DNA from: Candidatus Uabimicrobium amorphum
Lineage (GTDB): Bacteria; Planctomycetota; Uabimicrobiia; Uabimicrobiales; Uabimicrobiaceae
Assembly: GCF_009002475.1 (NCBI RefSeq)
Contig: NZ_AP019860.1
Coordinates: 3,100,001-3,164,000 of the forward strand
Reading direction: 5' to 3'
Length of the DNA: 64,000 bases
Below the pieces are notes generated by a model. It was not told the DNA's origin and did not search any database. It was given only the letters and a program-made list of their open reading frames with translations. This document shows, one piece after another, positions 34,527-44,297 of this stretch. Within the stretch, counting starts at the first letter, position 1, and each line of letters begins with the position of its first letter. The position numbers and the translations under genes were made by a program.

Positions 34527-35444
34527 ATGCTATACAAAAAACAAAACTTAGAATATATTGAAAACAACCATTCATACCAAGGCTGTGCTTTTTATTTACA
34601 ACAACATGTCACTAATTTAGAAAATTGTTGTTTTGAAAACTGTACATTTCGCAACGACCACACGGTCTTTATGAACGTATACAATTGTCAATTTACCAAT
34701 TGCAATTTCAATGCTCTTCGCCTTAAAAGTCGCATGTACGATGTGGAATTCAACGGTGGTTATATTGCCATACTAGACCTCAGTGAAGCATTTGCTACGG
34801 ATCGTGAATTGCAAAACATTGGGCAACTCGCCAACGTACATCATCTGGTTTTGAGTAATGCTTCCTTCGACAATCGCCGTCTACAACATATTAGTTCCCT
34901 GCACTCACTACGTCATCTAGATTTATCTTTCTCTTCCGTAGGAGACTTGGGTCTACAACACCTTTTGCCTCTCGCACGGCTGGAGAATTTAAATCTAACC
35001 TACACAACCATTACCAATAGTGGATTACGTACCGTTGCCAAAATGGACACTTTGCAACATTTATCCTTGGCACAAACGCGAATTAACGATGCAGGCCTCA
35101 AATACTTGTTGCCACTTTCCCATCTACATACACTCGATTTACAAGAAACAAATATTAGTAACTTCGCCTGGGAACATCTAGTATCTCTTACAAATTTACG
35201 CAATCTAAATTTACAAAAAGTCAATATAGATAATTTACAACCCATAGTCGACTTACAACAACTGCGACATTTAAACTTGGCATACACGAAGGTCGGTGAC
35301 GCGCAAGTGGAATATTTAGCACAACTTCCCTACCTTGAGTTGCTAAACCTCAACAATACCAACATTACACACGATAGCCTGCGCACATTGATCAACAGTA
35401 CGCCGCCGCAATGTACAATTCACGCATTTCTCACCGAATTTTAA
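34527..35444 (+). CDS. Leucine-rich repeat protein with Cys-rich pentapeptide-like N terminus
   Basis: 305 residues, no signal peptide. Residues about 28-75 look like pentapeptide-type beta-helix turns (CCFENCTFRN, NCQFTNCNFNALRL). Residues about 80-300 are eight or so leucine-rich repeats of about 24 residues with the consensus L..L..L..L.LS.T.I.D.GL..L, for example LRHLDLSFSSVGDLGLQHLLPL. The ..T.I.D.GL..L type is common in planctomycete LRR proteins and probably mediates protein binding. Likely co-transcribed with the SGNH hydrolase gene; partner unknown. Confidence 0.85.
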   Translation: MLYKKQNLEYIENNHSYQGCAFYLQQHVTNLENCCFENCTFRNDHTVFMNVYNCQFTNCNFNALRLKSRMYDVEFNGGYIAILDLSEAFATDRELQNIGQLANVHHLVLSNASFDNRRLQHISSLHSLRHLDLSFSSVGDLGLQHLLPLARLENLNLTYTTITNSGLRTVAKMDTLQHLSLAQTRINDAGLKYLLPLSHLHTLDLQETNISNFAWEHLVSLTNLRNLNLQKVNIDNLQPIVDLQQLRHLNLAYTKVGDAQVEYLAQLPYLELLNLNNTNITHDSLRTLINSTPPQCTIHAFLTEF

Positions 35445-35476
35445 ATGATCGTTTGAGGAAATTACCCGTTCTTTAC

Positions 35477-36097
35477 TCAAAAACGATTCAGTGATTCAAA
35501 GCCAAACAAACGCAATAAGTCACTGAAATCACTGGCGTTTTTGTTCATTTCTAGCAAACAAAAGCCATACTCCACCGCCAACTGTTGAATTTTCTGATCG
35601 AAAAGTAGCACCCACTCTAATTCTTTTTCTTTAATTTTTTGCGATTGCGTGTCGCAAATACCGCGTTCAAAAATAACTTTACGTATACTTTCGGAACAGC
35701 TTTTTTTCACAAATACCGTTTTGACATTTGTCCTTTCCGAGAAACTACGATGAACAAGATGTGGTAAAACATTAACCCCTTCGACAACAAAACCATCTGT
35801 CCAGGTATAGTCATTCTCAATAAAATCTACTATTCCCGGCCAAGCACACTCACCTTGTTCTATTTCCATTTGTACTATTTGTTGCGGGGAAAACTCCGAA
35901 AAAAAACGCTCTAAATCGTAATCTTTCGGGGGGAAAAGTTTTGGTAACTCCTCGTATTTTGTCGCGCGACGTATAATATCGCGTATCTGGTCTGTTGAAA
36001 TCCATGGAATCCCCAAATACTGCGACAACATTTGTGCAAGCGTTGATTTTCCTAAGGTAGGAGCACCTCCTATAAAATATATTTGCCTATGATTCAT
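35477..36097 (-). CDS. P-loop kinase-like protein (AAA_33 / phosphoglycerate-kinase-2-like)
   Basis: About 206 residues. Walker A GGAPTLGKST near the N terminus, STDQIRDIIRR after it (nucleoside- and 2-phosphoglycerate-kinase style), VVEGVNVLPHLV as the Walker-B-like strand, and a lid-like SESIRKVIFERG. It probably phosphorylates a small molecule. The ATG at 36097 is taken; a GTG at 36106 overlapping the stop of the upstream phosphodiesterase gene (GTGA) is equally possible. Zeta toxins share the fold, but there is no antitoxin gene next to it. Confidence 0.78.
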   Translation of the reverse strand: MNHRQIYFIGGAPTLGKSTLAQMLSQYLGIPWISTDQIRDIIRRATKYEELPKLFPPKDYDLERFFSEFSPQQIVQMEIEQGECAWPGIVDFIENDYTWTDGFVVEGVNVLPHLVHRSFSERTNVKTVFVKKSCSESIRKVIFERGICDTQSQKIKEKELEWVLLFDQKIQQLAVEYGFCLLEMNKNASDFSDLLRLFGFESLNRF

Positions 36098-36102
36098 GTT
36101 GC

Positions 36103-38292
36103 TCACTTTTCATTTAAGATTTGGAATTTTTTCCCATCCATGCTTTGTCCTTTTACGGAAAAAATACCGAGAATGGTGGGTGCTAAGTCTTGTAAGTGAA
36201 TATTTTGTCTGGACACTTTATGATTACACATAAAAACTCCAGGAACTAAACGAGGGTCAACACTACAATGGTCACCGCTCCATTTCGATTTATTTGGTTC
36301 AACAATCGTATTCGGCACACCACCAAGCGATGTTTGCCACGAAACGCGGTATCCATCGGCAAAACCAATAACAATGTCTGCTGCTTCGTGCGAGTACGGG
36401 CCGATAAACACTTTTTCTTGCATAAAAACTTCATTCACTACTTTTTCACCGCGGAACGTAAAGCTCTTCAACTTCCGTCCTATTTCCTCACGCAATTTAT
36501 AATAATCATCCTGGTTCACAACACCTTGTGGTTCACGATTTTGCAAATTAATAAATATTTTCCCCAAGCCTATGGCATAAGCTGTTGTGCGTTTCCAGTC
36601 GATATCTTGCAACAGACGCGAGCGCTCAAATAAGTCTCTCACCTGCATATTACTACGCTCTTTGTCATCTTTTAAAAACAAGTAACCATTTTTTTGTAAC
36701 CATGTGTTTACGTTTACTTGCCAACGAAATGATTTAAATCCATGATCAGAGACAACAAGTAGAATGTCATTTTTGTTGAGTTTGTTGTGCGCAATTCCAA
36801 TGATGCGATCCATCTCTTTATAAACATCCAAGAGTTTGTGTTCGAGATTTGGTTCGTGTAGGGGATGTTTTTCATCGATAAAACGCCAATACATATGACT
36901 AGCGCGGTCTGTAAAATAAAAGACAGCCACCAGCAAATCTTGCTTTTGCTTTAGGGTATGTTGGAAAATTTTCTCGCGACTGTGTAAAATGTTTTGCAAA
37001 TCTTGCTGAAAAGCTCTTTCAGATATCGCTTCGTCTTTCAAAGCATTTGTTGCCGACGCCCAACCCAAAGTAGGGTACATCCCCACACGCTTTTCTACCT
37101 CACTTGCAAAACTTCGCGGATGAGAAAGTTTTACATTTGGCGGTAAATTTCTTGGTGAAAACTGTATAGGTGTCACGTATAAATTGACCTCTTCTTCTAA
37201 CGAAGAAACATATATGCGAATGGCACCATGAAGCGAAATAGCTAGCGTCATATCAAAACGTAGAAAGAACCACTCACTCCACTGTCCTTTCTTAACAACT
37301 TGCTTGTTGTTTTGAATGACAATCTCCACCTCATTGTTAGAAATTTTTCTTGCCTTCATGGGTAATTTCAAATGTAATTTCTGCCGCACTTGCGAAATGC
37401 GATTGCGGACTTGGGAGAGAAGATTTATATCTTTGTTCTTTTTTGCGCGAAGGTCTTGTTCTTTTTTTCGTAGTTCGCGATACTCTTCATGGGCAAGCAA
37501 ATTCTTTGGTCCGTTGAGAACGCCATTGTATACGTTGTTTTTCCATACAAGAGGTCGATACCATCCCCCCGTCTCAGTGCTGTGAACTTTGCGACTTTCA
37601 CTACTATACACCACCCAAGTGCCGTTGGTGCCTAACGCATCAGGTACGCCAAAACCGCATAAAAGATGCCCACAAGCCACTTTTTCAGCAGGAAAAGCAA
37701 TTGGAGCCATAATCACATCGGTTTTAATATTATTTTCTCCCGTTCGCGTCCAAAAGGAAGTTCCTTGTTTTAAGGGAACAGCACGGGGTATTTTTTGCGG
37801 GATAAGATAACCGCTAATGTAAAAGCACAGTAAACCCAGTGAAGTAGCTATTACCAACGAAATGAGTTTCCCCCATTTTTTGCGACGCAAAAAAATAAAA
37901 AGAATGATGTAAACAACAACGACGAGAACGGCCCCTAACATAATTTTTTGCCATAACGTTAAAAAAAGCGTATCTTCTGCTTTGGCCACAGCATACTGTG
38001 GCTTATATTCACCAATACTTCTTTTTAAAAAACCAAAAATGCGATGTTTTCCTGGGTTATTTCCGGTTGCAAAAGTCGCCCAAGCAACAGGTGAATGCGA
38101 TGGATTTGTAGTGGTCAAAGAAGTTAAGGTGCCCTGCTGCTGTAATTTTTGAATGTTGGGCAAATGTTCTATCCACTTTTCAATGAGCTGAGGGTCTGCA
38201 CCATCGAAGCCAAGGACAATCACTCGTGGTTTGGCAAAAAACTCGCTAACAATTACAAACATCATGATAAATATTAAAACTGTATACCGCAT
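36103..38292 (-). CDS. Exported alkaline-phosphatase-fold phosphodiesterase with internal membrane hairpin
   Basis: 729 residues from the ATG at 38290-38292 (AAAGGA upstream), which opens into a signal peptide (MRYTVLIFIMMFVIVSEFFA); an upstream ATG lacks a ribosome site. Type I phosphodiesterase/nucleotide pyrophosphatase motifs: VIVLGFDGADP (metal Asp), SHSPVAWATFATGNNPGKHRIFGF with nucleophile Ser where Thr is usual, YFTDRASHMYWR, VVSDHGFKSF and GDHCSVDPR. Unusually, two membrane helices (about residues 117-135 and 142-162) are inserted right after the nucleophile segment. Substrate unknown. Coupled to the P-loop kinase gene. Confidence 0.85.
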   Translation of the reverse strand: MRYTVLIFIMMFVIVSEFFAKPRVIVLGFDGADPQLIEKWIEHLPNIQKLQQQGTLTSLTTTNPSHSPVAWATFATGNNPGKHRIFGFLKRSIGEYKPQYAVAKAEDTLFLTLWQKIMLGAVLVVVVYIILFIFLRRKKWGKLISLVIATSLGLLCFYISGYLIPQKIPRAVPLKQGTSFWTRTGENNIKTDVIMAPIAFPAEKVACGHLLCGFGVPDALGTNGTWVVYSSESRKVHSTETGGWYRPLVWKNNVYNGVLNGPKNLLAHEEYRELRKKEQDLRAKKNKDINLLSQVRNRISQVRQKLHLKLPMKARKISNNEVEIVIQNNKQVVKKGQWSEWFFLRFDMTLAISLHGAIRIYVSSLEEEVNLYVTPIQFSPRNLPPNVKLSHPRSFASEVEKRVGMYPTLGWASATNALKDEAISERAFQQDLQNILHSREKIFQHTLKQKQDLLVAVFYFTDRASHMYWRFIDEKHPLHEPNLEHKLLDVYKEMDRIIGIAHNKLNKNDILLVVSDHGFKSFRWQVNVNTWLQKNGYLFLKDDKERSNMQVRDLFERSRLLQDIDWKRTTAYAIGLGKIFINLQNREPQGVVNQDDYYKLREEIGRKLKSFTFRGEKVVNEVFMQEKVFIGPYSHEAADIVIGFADGYRVSWQTSLGGVPNTIVEPNKSKWSGDHCSVDPRLVPGVFMCNHKVSRQNIHLQDLAPTILGIFSVKGQSMDGKKFQILNEK

Positions 38293-38350
38293 AATTTTTC
38301 CTTTGTGATTAGGTATATCATCATGCAAAATTTATTTTGTTGGTTATTAC

Positions 38351-38363
38351 TCAACACGCCCTA
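38351..38363 (-). repeat. Short intergenic motif TAGGGCGTGTTGA (copy 2 of 3)
   Basis: Minus-strand TAGGGCGTGTTGA, in the space between the divergent phosphodiesterase gene and the 38510 gene. Related copies lie at 19337-19348 and 46175-46186. Confidence 0.35.
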
Positions 38364-38509
38364 AATAAAAAACGGAAAACTTAAAAATCAAACCCTGTAC
38401 ATGACATAAATTTTCGTTGTGGTCGCCCTGTAAATGTAGTATTATTAAAAACAATAGGCTTATTTAACAATTTACGGATTATAACACAAGAGTAATTTGA
38501 GGTGCAAGA

Positions 38510-41500
38510 ATGGTTGGGATAGAACAAAAAATAAAGCAACGCTTGATAACGGAAGGTTTTGTAGATGACGCAGGCCTTCAAGAATGCTTTGGAATTCAAA
38601 AGTTTTGCAATGATTTAGGAATGGAACTTTCATTGCACGAAATCATCATTCACAAATTTCCAAAACATTTTTTCAGCCGGCAAAACTATCTAGAAATATT
38701 AATCCATATTCTAGAAACCCCTGAGATTTCAAAACTAATAGACCCTTGCACCCTTGAACTAGGTGAAAATTGCGAAAATATTTTCACAAGTCACAAAGCC
38801 GAGGACACAGAACTACATAAAAGTTTGCTTGCAAACGGTGTGGTATTTCCCAAAAGCTATACAAACGTATTGAAGAATAGTGAGTTGCGTTCACTGGTAG
38901 AGCTAAAAATCCGTCGTAATAATTTAGACAAATGGGATATCAATATATCTAACCTACTGCAAACGGTAAAAAACAAACAACTTATGCCTCTAAATAGTAC
39001 TCTTCAAAAGTTGTGCGGAAAAACGATTCCCTTTGAAACCATAGAGAAAGCACAAAATTTACAAAAAAAAGTCGCACAGCAAATGTCTTTACCGCTCATC
39101 CATGTCCTAGTAAAGAAATATAAAATAGAGCCTTACTTATTACATGCCATATTAATTTCGCAAGCACGTATTGAGAGCGATAAAATTGAACTGTGGTTGG
39201 GTGGCAATTTTATTTCAAGTCACAATATTAATGCCGCGACAAAAAAACAATTTCTAACGGCACAAAAAACATTGACCGAATTTCTCGAAACTTCATTCGT
39301 GATGCATTCTTTGGGTTTTCGCTTGGAAAAAGAAGTTGTTGTTGTCGAAAATATCCAAAAATACGCCTTGCCTAACGAGTGGAATAAAGCAATAAATAAT
39401 CGTAAACAACTCGCGCAAAAAAAGTTTCCTTTTTCGCTGTTGAAGATTGTTGCGTTTACAAACGTTGTTTCCGAGGGCAAAATATTTTTTGAAATACTGA
39501 AAAACATTTACAATGTACCAGAAAAACAAGCAAAAACTTTTGTAAACACCGTATACAGCGAAGATGTGGATGAAAAAATAGAGGAAGCACCTCCTCTTAT
39601 GAATATCTCTTTATCATCCAATTCCAGTAACGATCAAATGGGTTATCTAAACAAAACAATGTCACTAGACAATCTAAGCCCACGACGTAACAAACGCGTA
39701 CACAAAACCGCTTCGCGTTCCGGCCAATTACAGGACTTGAATAAGACTATTTCACGCACAGGCTCTTTAAAAGGAAGCAATACGGCAAACGCGGACATGC
39801 AATCATTGGACAAAACCATTTCGCGCACTGGTCCTCTCAAGGGCAGTGCAAGCGCGCCTGATTCAAATATGCAATCGCTAGATAAGACGATCACGCGGTC
39901 ATCAGCGGCGGAAAGAATACGTCAAAGAGTACTCAAAGCGCAGCAAAAGAAAGAGGATTTAACGGTTCTTGCTGTGGAGGGACACTTAGAAGAAGATTCT
40001 ATACAAACCATTCAAGCAAAAATATCCAAATACTCCCTTATGGTGCGGGCAGCTTTAAAGAAGGAATATTTGACGGAAGAAATGGTGATCGATGCTGCCA
40101 TCCTACAGGGTGACAATTCATCTTCTCACTACGGTGCTAAAGTCGTAGACATTTTACACGCAGAAAACCACCTCAACCAAGAACAATACGATGAATTGAT
40201 CAACGGTGTTCTCGAAGATGCCGAAGCGAAACTACCCATACTTTCAAAAAATATGGACTTAAAAATCAGCAACGAACTCATTAACCACAACATGGTAACG
40301 AGAGAACAAGTTCAAAAAGTGCTTCGTGTACAACGTATTTTGCAGCATATGTTTATCTCAAAATCCGTAGATAGTTTACTAACACAAATGAAAATAGCTC
40401 CTGCAGACATTGTTGAGCCTGTCGTTGCCAAAATAAAACAATCTTTGCGTAAATCCGTATCTGATCAAGAAATGCAACTATCGAATGAGCCTATAAAATC
40501 AACAGCGCAAAAAAGCACACAGTATTCGGTAGGCCTTGTGGTAGGAGTTGTCTTACTTTTTGGGTTTTCGTTTTACAATTTTTTCAACTTTTACTACGGT
40601 GTCGCCATTGAAAGATCCAGCTCAAAAATTACAAAACAAAATAATCAAAGTAATCAAAATAATAGCCAAAAAAACCAGAACCAAGTGGCGAAAAACAATA
40701 CAAACACGAATACAAATACGAATACCAACACAAAAGTAAATACGACCAAACCTAAAAAAGACAATGTCAATATCAAAGGTATCGTATTGAAAAAGGATCA
40801 ACTAAATAAAATCAAAGATCCCAACAAAAACAAGCGCGCTTCAACTCCGATATCGCTGAAAAAAAATCGCATTGAGTTCCTACGACGCAACTCCTCTTAT
40901 GGTGTTATTGTCTCGTTACTATTCGATATGGAAAAGCCTCCTGGGGCTTACAAGCTCAACATCAAAGTACAATTATATGACGCCTTCAAAAATAAGCCCT
41001 ACAAACAAGAGTACGGGAAAACGAAAGATGGAAAATGCAATATTATTGTCGGGCCACTGGACAAAACTCTTTGTGCGGGGCTATACTATATCAAAGTATC
41101 GATTATTCCTAGCGAGCAAACCAATGGCATTCGTAGGTTTTATCAACTGAAGAAAGCCAAGGAGTGGTGGATTTCTTACTTGCACTCCAAATCCAATCAA
41201 CCAAAAAATGATATTGCACGCTCACTGGGTACAGAAAAACAACGCATACAACAATTGGCAAAAAAAATATTTAAGCAAAACCAAAGTCTCGAAAGAATGC
41301 TAAAACGAAAACCCCAAGAAATTCGACAAATATATCCAGAATGGCATCAAAAATGGCAAGAAAAACAAGATAAAATAAACAAAGAGCTGCAAGTGAAATA
41401 TTTTATACCTGTTTTTCCCAAAACAGAGCAACAATTAATTGCTCTAGGCGAATATGTAAACACGCAATCACAAACTCTAAATACGTGGGTAACAAGCTTT

Positions 41501-41614
41501 GATTTATTTCCACCGCAAATCAATCGCTATGAGTGGAAAATTATGTGGAACGAATTCCAACAATATCTCAAACAAGACCAAAAATTACTGAACAATATTA
41601 TGAGCAAACTATAG
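38510..41614 (+). CDS. Large one-helix membrane protein with repeated Thr/Ser motif, unknown function
   Basis: 1034 residues. The N-terminal part (1-360) and part of the middle (500-660) contain repeats shaped like LI..GLIT..Q...AL..Q (for example LINHNMVTREQVQKVLRVQ, HAENHLNQEQYDELI), similar in style to the N-terminal modules of type II/IV secretion ATPases. Residues about 380-465 carry four copies of L(N/D)KT(M/I)(S/T), twice as LDKTISRTGPLKGS and its variant. One membrane helix (about 672-695) is followed by an Asn/Thr-rich linker and an exported domain of about 290 residues (beta region, then helices with Lys/Gln). No enzyme motif is seen. GAGGTG precedes the ATG. The SufT-like gene follows directly. 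Confidence 0.72.
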   Translation: MVGIEQKIKQRLITEGFVDDAGLQECFGIQKFCNDLGMELSLHEIIIHKFPKHFFSRQNYLEILIHILETPEISKLIDPCTLELGENCENIFTSHKAEDTELHKSLLANGVVFPKSYTNVLKNSELRSLVELKIRRNNLDKWDINISNLLQTVKNKQLMPLNSTLQKLCGKTIPFETIEKAQNLQKKVAQQMSLPLIHVLVKKYKIEPYLLHAILISQARIESDKIELWLGGNFISSHNINAATKKQFLTAQKTLTEFLETSFVMHSLGFRLEKEVVVVENIQKYALPNEWNKAINNRKQLAQKKFPFSLLKIVAFTNVVSEGKIFFEILKNIYNVPEKQAKTFVNTVYSEDVDEKIEEAPPLMNISLSSNSSNDQMGYLNKTMSLDNLSPRRNKRVHKTASRSGQLQDLNKTISRTGSLKGSNTANADMQSLDKTISRTGPLKGSASAPDSNMQSLDKTITRSSAAERIRQRVLKAQQKKEDLTVLAVEGHLEEDSIQTIQAKISKYSLMVRAALKKEYLTEEMVIDAAILQGDNSSSHYGAKVVDILHAENHLNQEQYDELINGVLEDAEAKLPILSKNMDLKISNELINHNMVTREQVQKVLRVQRILQHMFISKSVDSLLTQMKIAPADIVEPVVAKIKQSLRKSVSDQEMQLSNEPIKSTAQKSTQYSVGLVVGVVLLFGFSFYNFFNFYYGVAIERSSSKITKQNNQSNQNNSQKNQNQVAKNNTNTNTNTNTNTKVNTTKPKKDNVNIKGIVLKKDQLNKIKDPNKNKRASTPISLKKNRIEFLRRNSSYGVIVSLLFDMEKPPGAYKLNIKVQLYDAFKNKPYKQEYGKTKDGKCNIIVGPLDKTLCAGLYYIKVSIIPSEQTNGIRRFYQLKKAKEWWISYLHSKSNQPKNDIARSLGTEKQRIQQLAKKIFKQNQSLERMLKRKPQEIRQIYPEWHQKWQEKQDKINKELQVKYFIPVFPKTEQQLIALGEYVNTQSQTLNTWVTSFDLFPPQINRYEWKIMWNEFQQYLKQDQKLLNNIMSKL

Positions 41615-41626
41615 AAAGGTATGGAG

Positions 41627-41974
41627 ATGGTTGAACATAAAAACTTTCAAAAGCCTGAAACACGAACAGAAAAAGAACAAGAAATATTTGAAGCACTTCG
41701 CGTAGTTCAAGACCCTGAAATATACAAAAGTATTGTGGATTTAGGTTTAGTCTACGGAGTTCACTGCAATGAAGACAATAGTGAAGCGAGAGTTTGCATG
41801 ACTCTAACTAGCCCAATGTGCCCATTTGGTCCTGTTATTGTAAAGGAAGTGGAAGATATCGTTTCTGCTGCAGAAGGAATACAAAATTCCAAAGTAGACA
41901 TTGTATGGGAGCCTGCATGGGACCCAAAAACAATGGCAAGTGATGAGATAAAAATGGAGCTAGGTATTTGGTAA
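41627..41974 (+). CDS. MIP18/DUF59-family Fe-S assembly protein (SufT-like)
   Basis: 115 residues from the ATG at 41627, which has AAAGG at proper distance; an ATG six bases earlier is too close to it. DUF59 core: IFEALRVVQDPEIYKSIVDLGLVYGV, then MTLTSPMCPFGPVIVKEVEDIV with the conserved Cys, and the closing VDIVWEPAWDPKTMASDEIKMELG. Members help mature Fe-S proteins (SufT, PaaD, eukaryotic MIP18). The suf genes lie 18 kb away, but the functional link is clear. It lies 13 bases before clpA. Confidence 0.9.
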   Translation: MVEHKNFQKPETRTEKEQEIFEALRVVQDPEIYKSIVDLGLVYGVHCNEDNSEARVCMTLTSPMCPFGPVIVKEVEDIVSAAEGIQNSKVDIVWEPAWDPKTMASDEIKMELGIW

Positions 41975-41987
41975 ATAGGGAAATTTA

Positions 41988-44228
41988 ATGATAAGTAAAG
42001 AACTCGAAGAAACATTACAACGAGCGTACAAGGAAGCTTTTGATCGCCGTCATCAAGCAATTACCTTAGAACACTTGCTATATGCAATTACTTTTGAGCC
42101 CTATGGCTCAAAGTTGCTAAAAAGCTGTGGTGCCGACATCAAAAAACTACGCAAAGATTTAGAAGGTTTTTTGGAAACCTTTACCCTCAAAGTTTCCAAA
42201 AAAGAAGAACCTGATCCTAACTACACGGTAACTGTACAAAAAGTTTTGCAAATTGCAGCGTACAGTGTAGAATCCTCGCGTAAAGCAGAAATAAATAGTG
42301 GCAATCTTTTGGTCGCTTTTTTTCATTTTAAGCCGGAAAAATCCCATGCTGTTTATTTTTTGGGTAAACAAAACATAAAACGTCTAGATGTTACGAGATA
42401 CATCTCTCATGGTATTTCCAAAGTAGATGTAGAAGATGATCTGCAGCCAGCATTACCAGAGGGCTCCGAAGATGAAGACATCGATATGAAGAAAGTCTTC
42501 GAACGCTACTGCGTTGACCTAAATCAAAAAGCAAAAGATGGCAAATTAGATCCTCTCATTGGACGCAAACACGAAATCGAACGCATTGTGCATATACTTG
42601 CAAGAAGACGCAAGAACAATCCTATATTAGTAGGTGACACCGGCGTGGGAAAAACCGCGATCGTCGAGGGCCTTGCGCTCAAAATTGTCAAGAAGGAAGT
42701 TCCCAAAAGTCTTCTTGAGAAGAAAATCTACTCATTGGATATGGGTGGCATTATCGCTGGTACAAAATTTCGCGGACAATTTGAAGAACGACTCAAAGCG
42801 ATTTTGACCGTACTCAAAAAACAAGAGCATGCCGTATTATTTATTGATGAAATTCATACCATCATTGGTGCGGGAGCAACTTCAGGAGGAAGTCTTGACG
42901 CTTCGAATATTTTAAAGCCTTCGCTTGCGAACTCAGAGCTGACCTGTATTGGTTCAACTACCTACCAAGAATACAAATCATATTTTGAAAAAGACCGCGC
43001 CTTGACACGCAGATTTCAAAAAGTAGAGGTTCCCGAACCAAGTATCGAAGAGTGCTACTTAATTCTAAAAGGCTTAAAGTCGAGCTACGAAGAATACCAC
43101 GAAGTTGTGTATAAGGATGAAGCTCTTCGCACAGCAGCAGAACTTTCCGCAAAATATATCAACGATCGTTTTCTCCCCGATAAAGCCATTGATGTTATCG
43201 ATGAGGTTGGTGCACAAAAAAAACTATTAGATAGCGATGAAAACACCATCATAAAGTTAGATGTGGAAAATATGGTCGCCAAAATGGCAAAAATTCCACC
43301 AAATACAGTACAGGTAGACGATCAGAAAAAACTCAAAGACCTCGACAAAGAGCTTAAGAAAGTTGTTTTTGGTCAAGACAATGCTATCGAAGAACTCACT
43401 ACGGCAATTAAACTTTCGCGGTCCGGTCTTACCGAGCCAAACAAACCAATAGGTAGCTTCTTGTTTACTGGCCCAACAGGTGTTGGAAAAACAGAAATAG
43501 CACGCCAGCTTTCTAGCATTATGGGAATAGAACTCGTTCGGTTTGACATGAGTGAGTACATGGAAAAACACACCGTGTCGCGATTAATTGGCGCTCCTCC
43601 AGGCTACGTAGGATTTGACCAAGGTGGTCTACTCACAGACGCAGTGCACCGTCACCCACATAGCGTAGTACTTTTAGACGAAATAGAAAAAGCACACATA
43701 GATTTGTTTAATATACTACTACAAGTGATGGATCATGCCACCTTAACAGATAACAATGGTCGCAAGTCCGATTTCCGCAATGTAATTCTCATTATGACCA
43801 CCAACGCAGGTGCCAAGGAAATGAGTAGCGGGGTAATTGGTTTTAATCAGGAAATAGAAACAGCAGAGCTAAGTATGGGAGCAATAGAAAAACTGTTCTC
43901 TCCTGAGTTTCGCAACCGCTTGACAAACATCATTCGCTTCAAGTCGCTCACGATTGAACTTGTTGAAAAAATCGTAGACAAGGCCATTAAAGCGCTCAAT
44001 GATCGTTTGAAAGAAAAAGAGCTGTCTGTTTCTCTAACAAAAGCCGCGAGAACACATCTCGCGAAGAAAGGCTATGAACCAGCCTATGGTGCTCGTCCTA
44101 TCGAAAAGCTAATTCAAAAAGACATAGCCCAGGTATTGTCAGAAAAAATATTATTTGACAAACTCGCCAAAGATCAAAAAATCACCATTGGTCTAAAGGA
44201 CGGTGAATTGGATTTTCGTTATAAGTAA
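41988..44228 (+). CDS. clpA: ATP-dependent Clp protease ATP-binding subunit ClpA
   Basis: 746 residues, the usual ClpA length and without the long ClpB/ClpC middle coil. N domain (1-150: LEETLQRAYKEAFDRRHQAITLEHLLYAI), first AAA+ with Walker A GDTGVGKT (about 214-221) and LFIDEIHTIIGAG, second AAA+ with GPTGVGKT (about 494-501) and VVLLDEIEKAH, then the ClpP-docking loop VIGFNQE. It unfolds substrates for ClpP. No clpS or clpP lies in the window; clpS is often next to clpA, so its absence here is notable. A strong hairpin follows the stop. Confidence 0.95.
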   Translation: MISKELEETLQRAYKEAFDRRHQAITLEHLLYAITFEPYGSKLLKSCGADIKKLRKDLEGFLETFTLKVSKKEEPDPNYTVTVQKVLQIAAYSVESSRKAEINSGNLLVAFFHFKPEKSHAVYFLGKQNIKRLDVTRYISHGISKVDVEDDLQPALPEGSEDEDIDMKKVFERYCVDLNQKAKDGKLDPLIGRKHEIERIVHILARRRKNNPILVGDTGVGKTAIVEGLALKIVKKEVPKSLLEKKIYSLDMGGIIAGTKFRGQFEERLKAILTVLKKQEHAVLFIDEIHTIIGAGATSGGSLDASNILKPSLANSELTCIGSTTYQEYKSYFEKDRALTRRFQKVEVPEPSIEECYLILKGLKSSYEEYHEVVYKDEALRTAAELSAKYINDRFLPDKAIDVIDEVGAQKKLLDSDENTIIKLDVENMVAKMAKIPPNTVQVDDQKKLKDLDKELKKVVFGQDNAIEELTTAIKLSRSGLTEPNKPIGSFLFTGPTGVGKTEIARQLSSIMGIELVRFDMSEYMEKHTVSRLIGAPPGYVGFDQGGLLTDAVHRHPHSVVLLDEIEKAHIDLFNILLQVMDHATLTDNNGRKSDFRNVILIMTTNAGAKEMSSGVIGFNQEIETAELSMGAIEKLFSPEFRNRLTNIIRFKSLTIELVEKIVDKAIKALNDRLKEKELSVSLTKAARTHLAKKGYEPAYGARPIEKLIQKDIAQVLSEKILFDKLAKDQKITIGLKDGELDFRYK

Positions 44229-44236
44229 CTTGCATG

Positions 44237-44268
44237 TTGATTCTCACGGTATTATCCGTGAGAATCAA
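44237..44268. terminator. Long perfect hairpin after clpA
   Basis: TTGATTCTCACGG / CCGTGAGAATCAA, 13 bp with no mismatch, around the loop TATTAT, 8 bases after the clpA stop and before a convergent gene ending at 44298. It lacks a T run on the plus strand, so it may also protect 3' ends. Confidence 0.75.
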
Positions 44269-44297
44269 TGCGACCACTCACAAACCTCCTGTATTAC

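Noticed and set aside
35477-36097. Zeta-type toxin
   Set aside because: Same P-loop fold, but no small antitoxin gene adjoins and the motifs are nearer to small-molecule kinases. Its coupling to a phosphodiesterase gene argues against it.
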